Positions 1-8,568 of a stretch of 64,000 nucleotides of DNA are shown here, piece by piece. The notes below the pieces were generated by a model. That model made no database searches and was not told the DNA's origin. It worked only from the letters and a program-made list of their open reading frames with translations. The number at the start of each line of letters is the position of its first letter. Within the stretch, counting starts at the first letter, position 1. Location: contig NZ_JBBYXK010000005.1 in the NCBI RefSeq assembly GCF_039655875.1, positions 124,001 to 188,000 of the forward strand, given 5' to 3'. The translations under genes and the position numbers were made by a program. This DNA comes from Emcibacter sp. SYSU 3D8 (GTDB lineage: Bacteria; Pseudomonadota; Alphaproteobacteria; SMXS01).

Positions 1-743
1 GGCAGCCAGGCCTTCGCAGTATCGTCACCCAGCAGATCCACCTGCTCGACCAGCGCCTCGAACCAGTGCAGATGGGTGTTGTAGCGCTTGGTCCCCGCCG
101 GCACTTCAGACAAATATCCCCGCTCCGTGCCGGTCCACGGCCTCCAGTCCCGCGTGAAAAGCTCACCGTAGCCGCCATGAACGGCGTCGTGCGCCTTCTC
201 GTGTACAAGCCGGGCAAGCTGGCGCGCCATCGACTCCGCCTGGCCGTCGTCGGACACGGCCGCATAGCGAGAGAGCGCGAACAGGCCGAACGCCTGGCCG
301 TAAAGATGCTTGGCGTCCTTGACTGGCCGTGCCGACCGGGCATCCACCGTCCAGTAGAAGCCGCCGTGTTCAGGATCCCACATCCGGTCGCGCAGAAACC
401 GGAAGCCATGGGATGCGGCGTCCAGATGTTCCGGGCCGCCATGGCCGCCCGCCACCAGGCGCGAGAAGAACCAGACCATCCTGGCCTGGGTGACGATCGC
501 CCGCTCCCATACGCGGCCAGCGGGCCGGCCGCGCACATCCCGCTTCAAGGCATAACCACCCGAATGGGCATCGATGCAGGACGGGAACCAGAAGCCCAGG
601 CAATTGGCGTGGAGCAACCGTCCAAGCAGAGGGCTTGTCTCCTCCGGGCGGTCAGGAATCGCCATGCCTGCGCGGCGGAGCGGCACCGGTGGCAGACGCC
701 GCGTGACGGCCCGTCCCAGCCGGGACGCGTCCCACGCGGCCAC
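1..743 (-). CDS. AGE-family (N-acylglucosamine 2-epimerase-like) sugar isomerase, partial
   Basis: The 3' end runs off the window: about 247 residues are visible of a family usually 380-420 long. Hallmarks of the AGE alpha/alpha-barrel fold are an FWFPSCID..SGGY segment near residue 51, QARMVWFFSRL near 86, DPEHGGFYWTVD near 123, KHLYGQAFGLFALSRY near 145 and RYNTHLHWFEAL near the edge. Members interconvert free or N-acylated sugars (GlcNAc/ManNAc, mannose, cellobiose); the substrate cannot be read here. The gene follows the mutase on the same strand. The chosen GTG (741-743) lies 13 nt after the mutase stop, with a GAGGT ribosome site overlapping that stop; an ATG at 663-665 is the alternative start. 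Pairing a sugar epimerase with methylmalonyl-CoA mutase has no obvious metabolic logic. Confidence 0.72.
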   Translation of the reverse strand, partial: MAAWDASRLGRAVTRRLPPVPLRRAGMAIPDRPEETSPLLGRLLHANCLGFWFPSCIDAHSGGYALKRDVRGRPAGRVWERAIVTQARMVWFFSRLVAGGHGGPEHLDAASHGFRFLRDRMWDPEHGGFYWTVDARSARPVKDAKHLYGQAFGLFALSRYAAVSDDGQAESMARQLARLVHEKAHDAVHGGYGELFTRDWRPWTGTERGYLSEVPAGTKRYNTHLHWFEALVEQVDLLGDDTAKAWL

Positions 744-756
744 GACGATCGCGACC

Positions 757-2904
757 TCAGGCGGCGGCGCGCTGCTTGTCGAGCAGGCCGAGAATTTCGG
801 CGGCTGCCTTCGGGATATTCGTGCCCGGGCCGTAAACCGCCGCGACGCCGGCCGCATAGAGACCATCGTAGTCCTGCGGCGGAATGACGCCGCCACAAAC
901 GACCAGGATATCGGACGCGCCCTGCTTCTTCAGTTCCTCGATCAACGCCGGCACCAGAGTCTTGTGGCCGGCAGCCTGCGAAGACACGCCGATGACGTGC
1001 ACGTCCGCCTCGACGGCCTGGCGAGCCGCTTCTTCCGGCGTCTGGAACAACGGCCCCACGTCGACGTCGAAGCCGATATCGGCAAACGCCGTGGCGATGA
1101 CCTTGGCGCCGCGGTCGTGGCCGTCCTGGCCCATCTTCACGACGAGCATACGCGGGCGGCGGCCCTCGGCGGCGGCGAATGCCGCAATGTCCTTCTGGAT
1201 GTTCATGAAGCCCTCATCGCCCTCATAGGCGGCGCCATAGACGCCGGAAATGGAACGGATTTCCGCACGGTGACGGCCGAACACCTTCTCCATGGCATCG
1301 GAAATCTCGCCCAGGGTGGCACGGGCCCGCGCCGCGTCAACGGCCAGCGCCAGCAGATTGCCATCACTGGCCGCCCCTTCGGTCAGCGCCACGAGCGCGG
1401 CCTGGCAAGCCGCATCGTCGCGCGTCGAGCGGACGGTCTTCAGGCGGATGACCTGGGCTTCGCGCACCTTCGTATTGTCGATGTCGAACACCTCGAAAGG
1501 CTGCTCGCTGGACGGCTTGTACTTGTTCACGCCGACGACGACTTCCTCGCCCCGGTCGACCCGGGCCTGCTTCCTGGCGGCAGCCTCCTCGATCTTCAGC
1601 TTGGGCATGCCGCTGTCGACGGCCTTGGTCATGCCGCCGAGTCCCTCGACCTCCTGGATCAGGTCCCAGGCCGCGTCGGCCAGCGACTTGGTCAGGCTTT
1701 CCACGTAATAGCTGCCACCGAGCGGATCGATCACATGGGTGATGCCGGTTTCTTCCTGGAGGATCAGCTGAGTGTTGCGGGCAAGCCGGGCCGAGAAGTC
1801 GGTGGGCAGCGCGACCGCTTCGTCGAATGCGTTGGTATGCAGCGACTGGGTACCGCCGAACGCCGCCGCCATGGCCTCGACCGTGGTGCGGATAATGTTG
1901 TTGTAGGCGTCCTTCTCGGTCAGCGACACGCCCGAGGTCTGGCAATGGGTGCGCAGCATCAGCGAGGAATTCTTCTTGGCGCCGAAGTCCTTCATGATTC
2001 GTGCCCACAGCAGCCGCGCGGCGCGCAGCTTGGCCACTTCCATGAAGAAATTCATGCCGATGCAGAAAAAGAACGACAGCCGGCCGGCGAAATCGTCCAC
2101 GTCCATGCCCTTGGCCTGCGCGGCGCGGACATATTCCATGCCGTCGGCGAGGGTGAAGGCCAGTTCCTGCAGCTGGGTCGCGCCGGCTTCCTGCATGTGA
2201 TAGCCGGAGATCGAGATCGAGTTGAACTTCGGCATGTTCCTGGAGGTGTACTCGATGATGTCGGCGATGATCCGCATCGAGGGTGCCGGCGGATAGATGT
2301 AGGTGTTGCGGACCATGAACTCCTTGAGGATGTCGTTCTGGATGGTCCCTGCGAGTTTGTCGGCCGACACGCCCTGCTCTTCCGCCGCGACGATATAGAA
2401 CGCCAGCGTCGGGATGACGGCGCCGTTCATGGTCATGGAGACGGACATCTCGTCGAGCGGGATCTGGTCGAACAGAATCTTCATGTCCTCGACGCTGTCG
2501 ATCGCGACCCCTGCCTTGCCGACGTCGCCGACGACACGCGGATGATCGCTGTCATAGCCGCGGTGCGTTGCCAAGTCGAACGCCACCGACAGGCCCTTCT
2601 GGCCGGCAGCCAGGTTGCGGCGATAGAAGGCGTTCGATTCTTCAGCCGTGGAGAAGCCGGCATATTGCCGCACGGTCCACGGCCGGTTCGAATACATGGT
2701 GGCGCGCACGCCGCGCGTGAACGGGAAGAAGCCCGGCAGGGTCTCGTCCTCGGCCATGGCCTCGAGGTCTTCCGAGGTGTAGAGCGGCTTTACGGTGATG
2801 CCTTCGGGCGTTTCCCAATCCAGCGCCGTGAGCGGCGTGCCGCGCAGCTCCTTCTCGGCCAGCGACTTCCAATCCTCGACGGTGGGCTTCTTCTGCTCGG
2901 ACAT
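757..2904 (-). CDS. scpA: Methylmalonyl-CoA mutase, single-chain, B12-dependent
   Basis: This cytoplasmic enzyme converts (R)-methylmalonyl-CoA to succinyl-CoA with adenosylcobalamin, feeding propionate, odd-chain fatty acid and branched amino acid carbon into the TCA cycle. The 715-residue chain matches the large-subunit length. The N-terminal TIM barrel carries [13 protein letters not shown] (Tyr71, the active-site tyrosine position) and the GYHMQEAGA histidine motif. The C-terminal cobalamin domain has [13 protein letters not shown], with His596 as the lower cobalt ligand of the DxHxxG motif, and GGVIPPQDY. An in-frame ATG seven codons earlier was rejected because AGGGAG sits correctly before the ATG at 2902-2904. 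A promoter lies at 2973-3000. No small beta subunit or MeaB/ArgK chaperone gene adjoins. The symbol could equally be mcmA or bhbA. Confidence 0.96.
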   Translation of the reverse strand: MSEQKKPTVEDWKSLAEKELRGTPLTALDWETPEGITVKPLYTSEDLEAMAEDETLPGFFPFTRGVRATMYSNRPWTVRQYAGFSTAEESNAFYRRNLAAGQKGLSVAFDLATHRGYDSDHPRVVGDVGKAGVAIDSVEDMKILFDQIPLDEMSVSMTMNGAVIPTLAFYIVAAEEQGVSADKLAGTIQNDILKEFMVRNTYIYPPAPSMRIIADIIEYTSRNMPKFNSISISGYHMQEAGATQLQELAFTLADGMEYVRAAQAKGMDVDDFAGRLSFFFCIGMNFFMEVAKLRAARLLWARIMKDFGAKKNSSLMLRTHCQTSGVSLTEKDAYNNIIRTTVEAMAAAFGGTQSLHTNAFDEAVALPTDFSARLARNTQLILQEETGITHVIDPLGGSYYVESLTKSLADAAWDLIQEVEGLGGMTKAVDSGMPKLKIEEAAARKQARVDRGEEVVVGVNKYKPSSEQPFEVFDIDNTKVREAQVIRLKTVRSTRDDAACQAALVALTEGAASDGNLLALAVDAARARATLGEISDAMEKVFGRHRAEIRSISGVYGAAYEGDEGFMNIQKDIAAFAAAEGRRPRMLVVKMGQDGHDRGAKVIATAFADIGFDVDVGPLFQTPEEAARQAVEADVHVIGVSSQAAGHKTLVPALIEELKKQGASDILVVCGGVIPPQDYDGLYAAGVAAVYGPGTNIPKAAAEILGLLDKQRAAA

Positions 2905-2972
2905 CCCAGTCTCCCTGCGTTTCACCCGTCAGAATACCATGACAGGGCAATGGCAACCTATATTGGCGGCGG

Positions 2973-3000
2973 AATATCGCCAAACGATAGCGCGTGTCAA
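2973..3000 (-). promoter_or_regulatory. Likely sigma-70 promoter of the mutase gene
   Basis: On the minus strand a perfect TTGACA (2995-3000) is followed after 16 nt by GATATT (2973-2978), about 70 nt upstream of the mutase start. Nearby ATATT and AATAT half-sites form a loose inverted repeat that could bind a regulator. The assignment is by eye only. Confidence 0.5.
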
Positions 3001-3039
3001 ATCGCGCCATTGCATGGTTGAATCGCGCCGGTGCGTGGC

Positions 3040-4344
3040 CTATTGGGCGGCTGCCAATCCCATGGCGGCCTTGCGCCGTTCGTTGGTGGCGGCCTCGTTC
3101 TCATCATAGGCCCGGGCGGCCTCCAGACAATTCATGTCGAGATCCGGTTCCTTGCCGTCGCCCATGCGAACGATGTTGACGCAGAACCAGCCCTGCTGAC
3201 CGTGCTGCTGCAGCATGGCGCGGTGCGACGGGCTGAGGTCGGGGGCATCTTCCTCGCGGACGATCAGGTGACTCTCGTAGGCCGGCAACGCGTCGATCTC
3301 GCCGCGGATCAGCTGGCCCGGGCACTCGGTATCACCGCACAACGGCCGCGCAATGCCGACCACGTCGAGCGCGCCGTCGTTGAGCGCCGCTTCCATGGCC
3401 TCGCGCGTGCGGAAGCCGCCAGTGACCATCAGCGGCATGGTGGCCGCAGGACGGATCGCCTTGGCGTATTCAACGAAATAGGCTTCGCGGGCGCGGGTCG
3501 ATTCCTTCAGCGGATCCTGCCAGGTCCTGGCGCTGCCCTTCTGGCCAACCATGGCCGGCTGCTCGTAGGTGCCGCCCGAGACCTCCAGCAGGTCGATGCC
3601 CGCCTCGCCCAGCCACGACACCACCTGGCGGCATTCGTCCAGGGTGAACGCGCCTTGCTGGAAGTCCGAGGAATTCAACTTTACCGAGATGCCGAAATCC
3701 TTGCCGCAGGCGTCGCGGGTGCCGCGGACGATTTCCAGCAGCAGGCGCGCGCGATTCTCGATCGGACCGCCCCACTGATCGTTGCGGCGATTGACCACCG
3801 GAGACAGGAAATTGCTGAGCAGGTAGCCGTGCGCCGCGTGGACCTGCACGCCGCCGAATCCGGTCGCCTTGGCTGTCTCGGCCACATGGAGGAAGCGGCG
3901 GATGATATCGGTGATCTCGTCATGGGACAGCGGGATCGGCGTGCCGAACACCGCCTCGTTGGAGCCGAGCCGCACGTCCGACGGCGCGCGCGGCCGGGCG
4001 CTGATCGAGGCCGGCTCCTGCCGGCCGGGGTGATTGATCTGCATCCACAGCTCGGTGCCGCCCGTCTTGCCGGCCCCGGCGTATTTCTTCAGTTCCTCAA
4101 GGCCGCCATTGCCGTCGATGGCGACGTTGCCGGGGCGCTCCAGATGATTACGGTCGATCTGCACGTTACCGGTGAGCGACAGGCCGATGCCGCCTTCCGC
4201 CCAGCGCCGGTAGACCGCCGCGTGCCGCTCGGTCGCGCGCAGCTGCGGGTCCGCTAGTCCCTCGGTCATCGCCGCCTTGCACAGACGGTTGGGCAGCGTA
4301 ATGCCGCAAGGCAGCTCGAGCGGCGATCCCAGTGTGACAGTCAT
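3040..4344 (-). CDS. NADH:flavin oxidoreductase, Old Yellow Enzyme family
   Basis: This is a predicted FMN-dependent ene-reductase or NADH oxidase of the Old Yellow Enzyme family. The 434-residue TIM barrel starts with the typical LPNRLCKAAMTEG strand, followed by an early GIGLSLTGNVQID segment and QINHPGRQ (the substrate-side Gln/His region). GFGGVQVHAAHGYLLSNFLSP and GGPIENRARLLLEIV are the family's most diagnostic motifs, and GFRTREAME..GALDVVGIARP binds the FMN phosphate. There is no C-terminal iron-sulfur or second flavin domain, which places it with the short single-domain members. It stands alone on the minus strand, 135 nt upstream of the mutase start, so it may be read into the mutase gene. 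The substrate is unknown. Confidence 0.9.
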   Translation of the reverse strand: MTVTLGSPLELPCGITLPNRLCKAAMTEGLADPQLRATERHAAVYRRWAEGGIGLSLTGNVQIDRNHLERPGNVAIDGNGGLEELKKYAGAGKTGGTELWMQINHPGRQEPASISARPRAPSDVRLGSNEAVFGTPIPLSHDEITDIIRRFLHVAETAKATGFGGVQVHAAHGYLLSNFLSPVVNRRNDQWGGPIENRARLLLEIVRGTRDACGKDFGISVKLNSSDFQQGAFTLDECRQVVSWLGEAGIDLLEVSGGTYEQPAMVGQKGSARTWQDPLKESTRAREAYFVEYAKAIRPAATMPLMVTGGFRTREAMEAALNDGALDVVGIARPLCGDTECPGQLIRGEIDALPAYESHLIVREEDAPDLSPSHRAMLQQHGQQGWFCVNIVRMGDGKEPDLDMNCLEAARAYDENEAATNERRKAAMGLAAAQ

Positions 4345-4405
4345 GCGTGCATCTCCCCAGTTTCCGTATCGTTACTTCGGGGTGGAATTGTCCGCAAACC
4401 ATTTC

Positions 4406-4419
4406 GCCCCAACTGGGGC
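4406..4419. repeat. 14-bp palindrome upstream of the OYE gene
   Basis: GCCCCA-AC-TGGGGC is a perfect 6-bp inverted repeat with a 2-nt centre. It lies about 60 nt upstream of the oxidoreductase start and just beyond the stop of the next gene. It has no T-run and could be an operator. Support is weak. Confidence 0.3.
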
Positions 4420-4428
4420 ACTCCAATT

Positions 4429-4875
4429 TTAGCTTTGCCGCATGGCCCATGTGTCGATCACCTGCCGAGCCAGCTGGTCCAATCTTCTCGGCCTACCCGT
4501 AGCGGCGCGAGCGATTGCCAAGGCATTGTATTGGTAAGGGTGGTTGGAAATCAGGGTCATTACAGACGCCGCCTGCTCATCGGAAATCACCTCCCCCCGG
4601 ATCAACGCAATAGCGCATCCGGATAGTGGAGCCGCGAGTGGATGCTGCCATCCGTCCCGCCAAGCCTCCAAGAGTTCGAGCGCCAAGGGCTTGCGCTTCC
4701 TGACCCACTCGCCGCGACATATCTCATGCAGTACCATGAACACTGCGTTGACCGAGATAGCTCGGGCTTCCTCGATAAGCACTTCGCACTGCCGTTTATC
4801 CTTGTAAGGAAAGCGCGCATCAATCCTAAGAATGAACTCGCCTTCGGCAATGTGATCTGGTTGCGCGTATGGCAT
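4429..4875 (-). CDS. Hypothetical protein divergent from a Doc toxin-antitoxin module
   Basis: The 148-residue product (starting MPYAQPD) is not one I recognise. It is soluble-looking, with no signal peptide or membrane segment. A central helix-rich part reads CEVLIEEARAISVNAVFMVL, followed by a charged RGEWVRKRK stretch and a C-terminal helical part ending in TWAMRQS. Codon use is AT-richer than its neighbours. An upstream in-frame ATG at 4906-4908 would add 11 residues but falls inside the promoter inverted repeat of the divergent antitoxin; GGGG before the inner ATG favours 4875. It shares the operator region with the toxin-antitoxin pair and may belong to the same acquired patch. The reading frame is convincing; the function is unknown. 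Confidence 0.6.
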   Translation of the reverse strand: MPYAQPDHIAEGEFILRIDARFPYKDKRQCEVLIEEARAISVNAVFMVLHEICRGEWVRKRKPLALELLEAWRDGWQHPLAAPLSGCAIALIRGEVISDEQAASVMTLISNHPYQYNALAIARAATGRPRRLDQLARQVIDTWAMRQS

Positions 4876-4896
4876 CAGCACCCCACGGGCGAAAAC

Positions 4897-4924
4897 TTGA
4901 CAAATCATGAAATGTCATGATACT
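4897..4924 (+). promoter_or_regulatory. Promoter and overlapping operator of the toxin-antitoxin operon
   Basis: TTGACA (4897-4902), a 16-nt spacer and GATACT (4919-4924) form a strong promoter. Inside it sits a perfect inverted repeat, ATCATGA-AATG-TCATGAT (4904-4921); a further TCATGA follows at 4931. RHH antitoxins usually repress their own operon by binding such repeats, so this is the probable autoregulatory site. The predicted transcript start (about 4931) almost coincides with the ATG at 4933, implying a leaderless mRNA. Confidence 0.65.
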
Positions 4925-4932
4925 CACTATTC

Positions 4933-5160
4933 ATGACTGATATGAAGCAGAAATTCTCGACCCAGGTAGATCCGACCATCCTTCAGGAGGTGCGGGCGCT
5001 CGCCGATTCCGAAGGCCGGCAGCTTCAGGCGCTGATCGAAGAGGCCCTTGCCGACCTGATAGAGAAGCGCAAGCAGAGCACGCCGCGCAAGCATATCCTG
5101 GCCCATTACCGCACCAGCGTCGAAAAATTCGGACCGCTTTACGAGCGCCTCGCCAAATAG
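4933..5160 (+). CDS. Ribbon-helix-helix-type antitoxin of a Doc module
   Basis: The 75-residue protein lies directly upstream of a Doc/Fic toxin, the usual antitoxin position. The N-terminus (KFSTQVDPTILQEVRALAD) reads as the beta strand and first helix of a ribbon-helix-helix DNA-binding fold. The helix LQALIEEALADLIEKRK completes it, and the basic C-terminal tail (PRKHILAHYRTSVEKFGPLY) is the expected toxin-binding part. It would neutralise the toxin and repress the operon. ATG 4933 has no ribosome site and may be leaderless; ATG 4942 is an alternative. Its stop is 8 nt before the toxin start. Confidence 0.8.
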   Translation: MTDMKQKFSTQVDPTILQEVRALADSEGRQLQALIEEALADLIEKRKQSTPRKHILAHYRTSVEKFGPLYERLAK

Positions 5161-5168
5161 CCTGAGCC

Positions 5169-5537
5169 ATGACCGACTACCTTACGATCGCCGACGTCCT
5201 GGCGATCCATGACGACCAGATCGAACGATATGGTGGCTCGCACGGCGTGCGGGACATGGGCGCGCTCGAGTCCGCCCTGTTCCGTCCCCAAACCGGCTAC
5301 TATGCGGACCTGGTCGAAGAGGCCGCCGCGTTGTGGGAAAGCCTGGCGCAGAATCACCCGTTCATCGATGGCAACAAACGCGTGGCGTTCGCTGGCACTT
5401 ATGTGTTCCTCGCCGCCAACGGCCTCACCATCGAGGCGGACCCGCTAGAGGCATACGATTTTATCAACGGACTCTATGAAAACCGGGACTTCCGGTTCGA
5501 ACATCTTGTCGTGTGGCTGCGCGCCCACACCACATAG
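5169..5537 (+). CDS. doc: Death-on-curing (Doc/Fic-fold) toxin
   Basis: Doc toxins are Fic-fold kinases that phosphorylate elongation factor Tu and stop translation. The 122-residue length fits. The catalytic loop HPFIDGNKR (residues 63-71) matches the Doc/Fic HxFx(D/N)GNKR motif, including the catalytic His63 and phosphate-binding GNKR. The N-terminal LTIADVLAIHDDQIERYGGSHGVRDMGALESAL is the classic Doc opening. It is translated from the same transcript as the antitoxin 8 nt upstream. All visible catalytic residues are intact, so it is probably active. The pair may serve plasmid-addiction-like maintenance or stress arrest. Confidence 0.92.
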   Translation: MTDYLTIADVLAIHDDQIERYGGSHGVRDMGALESALFRPQTGYYADLVEEAAALWESLAQNHPFIDGNKRVAFAGTYVFLAANGLTIEADPLEAYDFINGLYENRDFRFEHLVVWLRAHTT

Positions 5538-5557
5538 CGCAGTCACAATAATTTCTG

Positions 5558-5588
5558 TTGCCTGCAGGCCCTGATGGGCAAATATAGA
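5558..5588 (+). promoter_or_regulatory. Weak candidate promoter of the helicase gene
   Basis: TTGCCT (5558-5563) and TATAGA (5583-5588) are 19 nt apart, a poor spacing, about 60 nt before the helicase start. A GCCTGCAGGC palindrome overlaps the -35 element. Listed only because this gap must carry the operon promoter. Confidence 0.25.
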
Positions 5589-5650
5589 GTCCAGATGACT
5601 CGGCTCCCCCAGATATGCCCGCGGGGCCGGATAAAGGGCCACGGAGCGGG

Positions 5651-8203
5651 ATGAAGAACGATCAGGACACAAGGCGCCTGGTTGCCGTCCTCGGTCCCAC
5701 TAACACTGGCAAGACTCATTTCGCGATCGAACGGATGCTGGGCCACAGCTCGGGCATGATCGGCCTGCCGTTGCGGCTGCTGGCGCGCGAGGTCTATGAC
5801 AAGATCGCGGCCATGCGCGGCACGCATTGTGTGGCGCTGTTGACCGGCGAAGAAAAGATCGTCCCGCGTCATCCGTCCTACTGGGTCTGCACCGTCGAGA
5901 GCATGCCGCTGGACAAGGACGTGGCGTTTCTGGCCATCGACGAGGTCCAGCTCTGCGCCGATGAAGAACGCGGCCACACCTTCACCGACCGGCTGCTCTA
6001 TGCGCGCGGCCGCGAGGAAACCATGTTCATGGGCGCCGACAGCATGGCGAAGATCATCCGCCGGCTGCTGCCCGAGTGCGAAATCATCAACCGCAGCCGA
6101 TTTTCGCACCTGTCCTATGCCGGCGCAAAAAAACTGACCCGTCTGCCGCGGCGCAGCGCCATCGTCGCGTTCACCGCCCGGGACGTCTACGAGATCGCCG
6201 AACTGATCCGGCGCCGGAAGGGCGGCGCCGCCATTGTCATGGGCGCCCTGTCGCCGCGCACCCGTAATGCCCAGGTCGAGATGTACCAGAACGGCGAGGT
6301 TGACTACATCGTCGCCACCGACGCCATCGGCATGGGGCTCAACATGTCGATCAACCACGTGGCGTTCGCCTCGCTGACCAAGTTCGACGGCATGCGCCAC
6401 CGCGCCCTGAACAGCCAGGAAGTCGCCCAGATCGCCGGGCGTGCCGGGCGGCATATGAACGACGGCACCTTCGGCGTGCTGAGCGATGGCATGGACGAGC
6501 CCGACATGGCCCCTGAAGTGATCGAGGCGGTCGAGCAGCATCGGTTCGTGCCGGTCGAGAAGCTGCAATGGCGCAACGCCGCGTTGGACTACGCGTCCCT
6601 GCCCCGCCTGATCTCGAGCCTGGAGCGGACACCCGATCTTGGCGGCCTGCTGAAGGCCCGCGAGGCCGAGGACCTGACGGTGCTGAAGGCGCTGGCGAAT
6701 GACAGCGAGATCCGCGACCTGGCCACCCATCGCGCCGCCATCTCGCGGTTGTGGGAAGTCTGCCAGGTGCCGGACTTTCGCAAGACCATGGCCGACGAGC
6801 ATTCCCAGCTGGTCAGGAAGCTGTACGTCCACCTCATGGAGGAAGGCGGCAAACTGCCAGAGGACTGGATCGCCGCACAGGTCAAGCGGCTGGACCGCAC
6901 CGATGGCGATATCGACACGCTGGCGACGCGTATCGCCCATACCCGCACCTGGACCTATATCGCCAACCGGCCTGACTGGATGACCGACCCGGCTCACTGG
7001 CGCGGCGAAACCCGAAAGATCGAGGACAAGCTTTCCGACGCCCTGCATGAACAGCTCACGCTGCGCTTCGTGGACCGGCGCTCGGCGGTGCTGATGAAGC
7101 GTTTGCAGTCGGACCAGCAGATCTTCGCCGCGATCGACGCCCAGAGCGACGTGCTGGTCGAGGGGCATTATGTGGGCCGCCTGAACGGCCTGATATTCGA
7201 TGTGGACCAGACGGCGAACGGTGCGGAAGGCAACGTGCTGCTGAATGCTGCGGGACGTGCCTTGCGCCGGGAGGTGGCGAGCCGGGTTCGCAGCATCCGC
7301 GAGGCGGCTGACCGGGACTTCGTTCTGGAAACGGACACCGCGCAGGTCCTGTTCGGCGGCGCGCCCGTCGCCAGGCTGACCAAGGGCGCCGATCCGTTGA
7401 GCCCCAAGGTCGAGATTCTGGCCAGCGACTTTGTCGAGCAGGCCGAGCGCCTGATGCTCGCCGGCCGGCTGACCGCATTCGCCGAGGCTCAGCTTCGCAG
7501 GGCGCTGGGGCCCTTGTTCCGCCTGAAGGATGCGCTTGCCGCCTCGGACCGGGATTCCGACGCCAAGCTGGCCGGCCTGGCACGCGGTATCGCGTTTCGT
7601 CTGATTGAAGCGCTGGGCGCCATGCCCCGCGAGACGGCCGCCGAGGATCTGCGCAAGCTGGCGCAACAGGACCGCTGGCAGCTTCGCTCGCTGGGCGTGA
7701 AGTTCGGCGAGGCCAGCATCTTCATTCCGGCAATGCTGAAACCCGGCGTCACGCGGCACCGGTTGATGTGCTGGCGCCTGTTCCACGACATGCACGGCCT
7801 GCCGGCTGTGCCCGCTCCGGGCATGACATCGGTCATCGCCGCGCCGGCGCCGGACGGGTTTTACGAGGCGACCGGGTACCGCGTGATCGGCGTGCGCGCC
7901 ATTCGGCTCGACATGCTCGAGAAGGTCGCCGAGACGGCACGGGCACGGCATGAATCCGGCGCCTTGAACGCCGACCGCGAGATCACCTCGTTTGTCGGCT
8001 GCCGCGACCAGGAATTCGCCGCCATACTGGCTTATCTGGGGTATCAGCCAAAGACGCACGCCGACGGCGACACGACGTTTGTTCGCCAGCGGAAGGACCA
8101 CAGGAAATCATCGGCGAAGGCGCAGCGCCAGCAACGGCAGCGCGCCGAACATTCGCCATTCGCGGGACTGCAGACTTTGAAAACCGCCCTCGGCAGAGGT
8201 TAG
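5651..8203 (+). CDS. SUV3-like superfamily 2 RNA helicase
   Basis: This 850-residue protein resembles the SUV3/alphaproteobacterial helicase group, probably an ATP-dependent RNA helicase acting in RNA turnover. Visible motifs are Walker A GPTNTGKT (residues 15-22), Walker B-type DEVQ (97-100), VATDAIGMGLNMSI (about 221-234) and motif VI QIAGRAGRH (260-268). The remaining ~580 residues hold the SUV3 C-terminal region and a basic tail (QRKDHRKSSAKAQRQQRQ). ATG 5651 follows a GGAG site; upstream in-frame starts have none. It heads the tightly spaced run helicase - S4 protein - TerB-like - fdxA - carD, a conserved alphaproteobacterial order, which suggests coupling of RNA decay and stress functions. 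Confidence 0.9.
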   Translation: MKNDQDTRRLVAVLGPTNTGKTHFAIERMLGHSSGMIGLPLRLLAREVYDKIAAMRGTHCVALLTGEEKIVPRHPSYWVCTVESMPLDKDVAFLAIDEVQLCADEERGHTFTDRLLYARGREETMFMGADSMAKIIRRLLPECEIINRSRFSHLSYAGAKKLTRLPRRSAIVAFTARDVYEIAELIRRRKGGAAIVMGALSPRTRNAQVEMYQNGEVDYIVATDAIGMGLNMSINHVAFASLTKFDGMRHRALNSQEVAQIAGRAGRHMNDGTFGVLSDGMDEPDMAPEVIEAVEQHRFVPVEKLQWRNAALDYASLPRLISSLERTPDLGGLLKAREAEDLTVLKALANDSEIRDLATHRAAISRLWEVCQVPDFRKTMADEHSQLVRKLYVHLMEEGGKLPEDWIAAQVKRLDRTDGDIDTLATRIAHTRTWTYIANRPDWMTDPAHWRGETRKIEDKLSDALHEQLTLRFVDRRSAVLMKRLQSDQQIFAAIDAQSDVLVEGHYVGRLNGLIFDVDQTANGAEGNVLLNAAGRALRREVASRVRSIREAADRDFVLETDTAQVLFGGAPVARLTKGADPLSPKVEILASDFVEQAERLMLAGRLTAFAEAQLRRALGPLFRLKDALAASDRDSDAKLAGLARGIAFRLIEALGAMPRETAAEDLRKLAQQDRWQLRSLGVKFGEASIFIPAMLKPGVTRHRLMCWRLFHDMHGLPAVPAPGMTSVIAAPAPDGFYEATGYRVIGVRAIRLDMLEKVAETARARHESGALNADREITSFVGCRDQEFAAILAYLGYQPKTHADGDTTFVRQRKDHRKSSAKAQRQQRQRAEHSPFAGLQTLKTALGRG

Positions 8204-8215
8204 AACGGAGCCCCC

Positions 8216-8524
8216 ATGCAAGATACCGCCCTGCGCATCGACAAATGGCTTTGGTACGCCAGATTCTACAAGAGCCGCTCGTTGGCGGCCAAACATGTGC
8301 AGGCCGGTGAAATCCGGGTCAACAGTCAAAGAATATCCAAGTCGAGTGTCGTGCTGAAGGTCGGCGATGTCCTGACCTTCGCGCTTGGCGACACGGTCCG
8401 CGTGGTCGAAGTCGCCGCGCTGGGCGACCGGCGCGGCCCGGCGCCCGAAGCCAGGCTGCTCTATCACGACCTTGCCGGACAGATCGCGGCCAGCCGCAAC
8501 CGGCCTGGCATCGCCGCCGAATAG
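8216..8524 (+). CDS. S4-domain RNA-binding protein, Hsp15-like
   Basis: The 102-residue protein is essentially one S4 RNA-binding domain. RIDKWLWYARFYKSRSLAAKHVQAGEIRVN is the standard S4 helix-turn-strand core, with KVGDVLTF following. Hsp15 (HslR) binds stalled 50S subunits carrying peptidyl-tRNA and helps recycle them. It starts 12 nt after the helicase stop, with GGAG placed 5 nt before the ATG, so it is translated from the same message. The short C-terminus lacks the long basic tail of E. coli HslR, so the exact function could differ. Confidence 0.88.
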   Translation: MQDTALRIDKWLWYARFYKSRSLAAKHVQAGEIRVNSQRISKSSVVLKVGDVLTFALGDTVRVVEVAALGDRRGPAPEARLLYHDLAGQIAASRNRPGIAAE

Positions 8525-8568
8525 CGGCCAGGCTTGCGGGCGTTCTCCCGGCATGGTAACGCCGGGAC

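Noticed and set aside
574-3021. Very long plus-strand open frame opposite the mutase gene
   Set aside because: Antisense shadow of a high-GC gene, arginine/histidine/glycine-rich composition, no recognisable domain; the mutase on the other strand is certain. The same applies to long antisense frames at 5543-8101, 37293-39074, 42754-44670 and 47652-48782.
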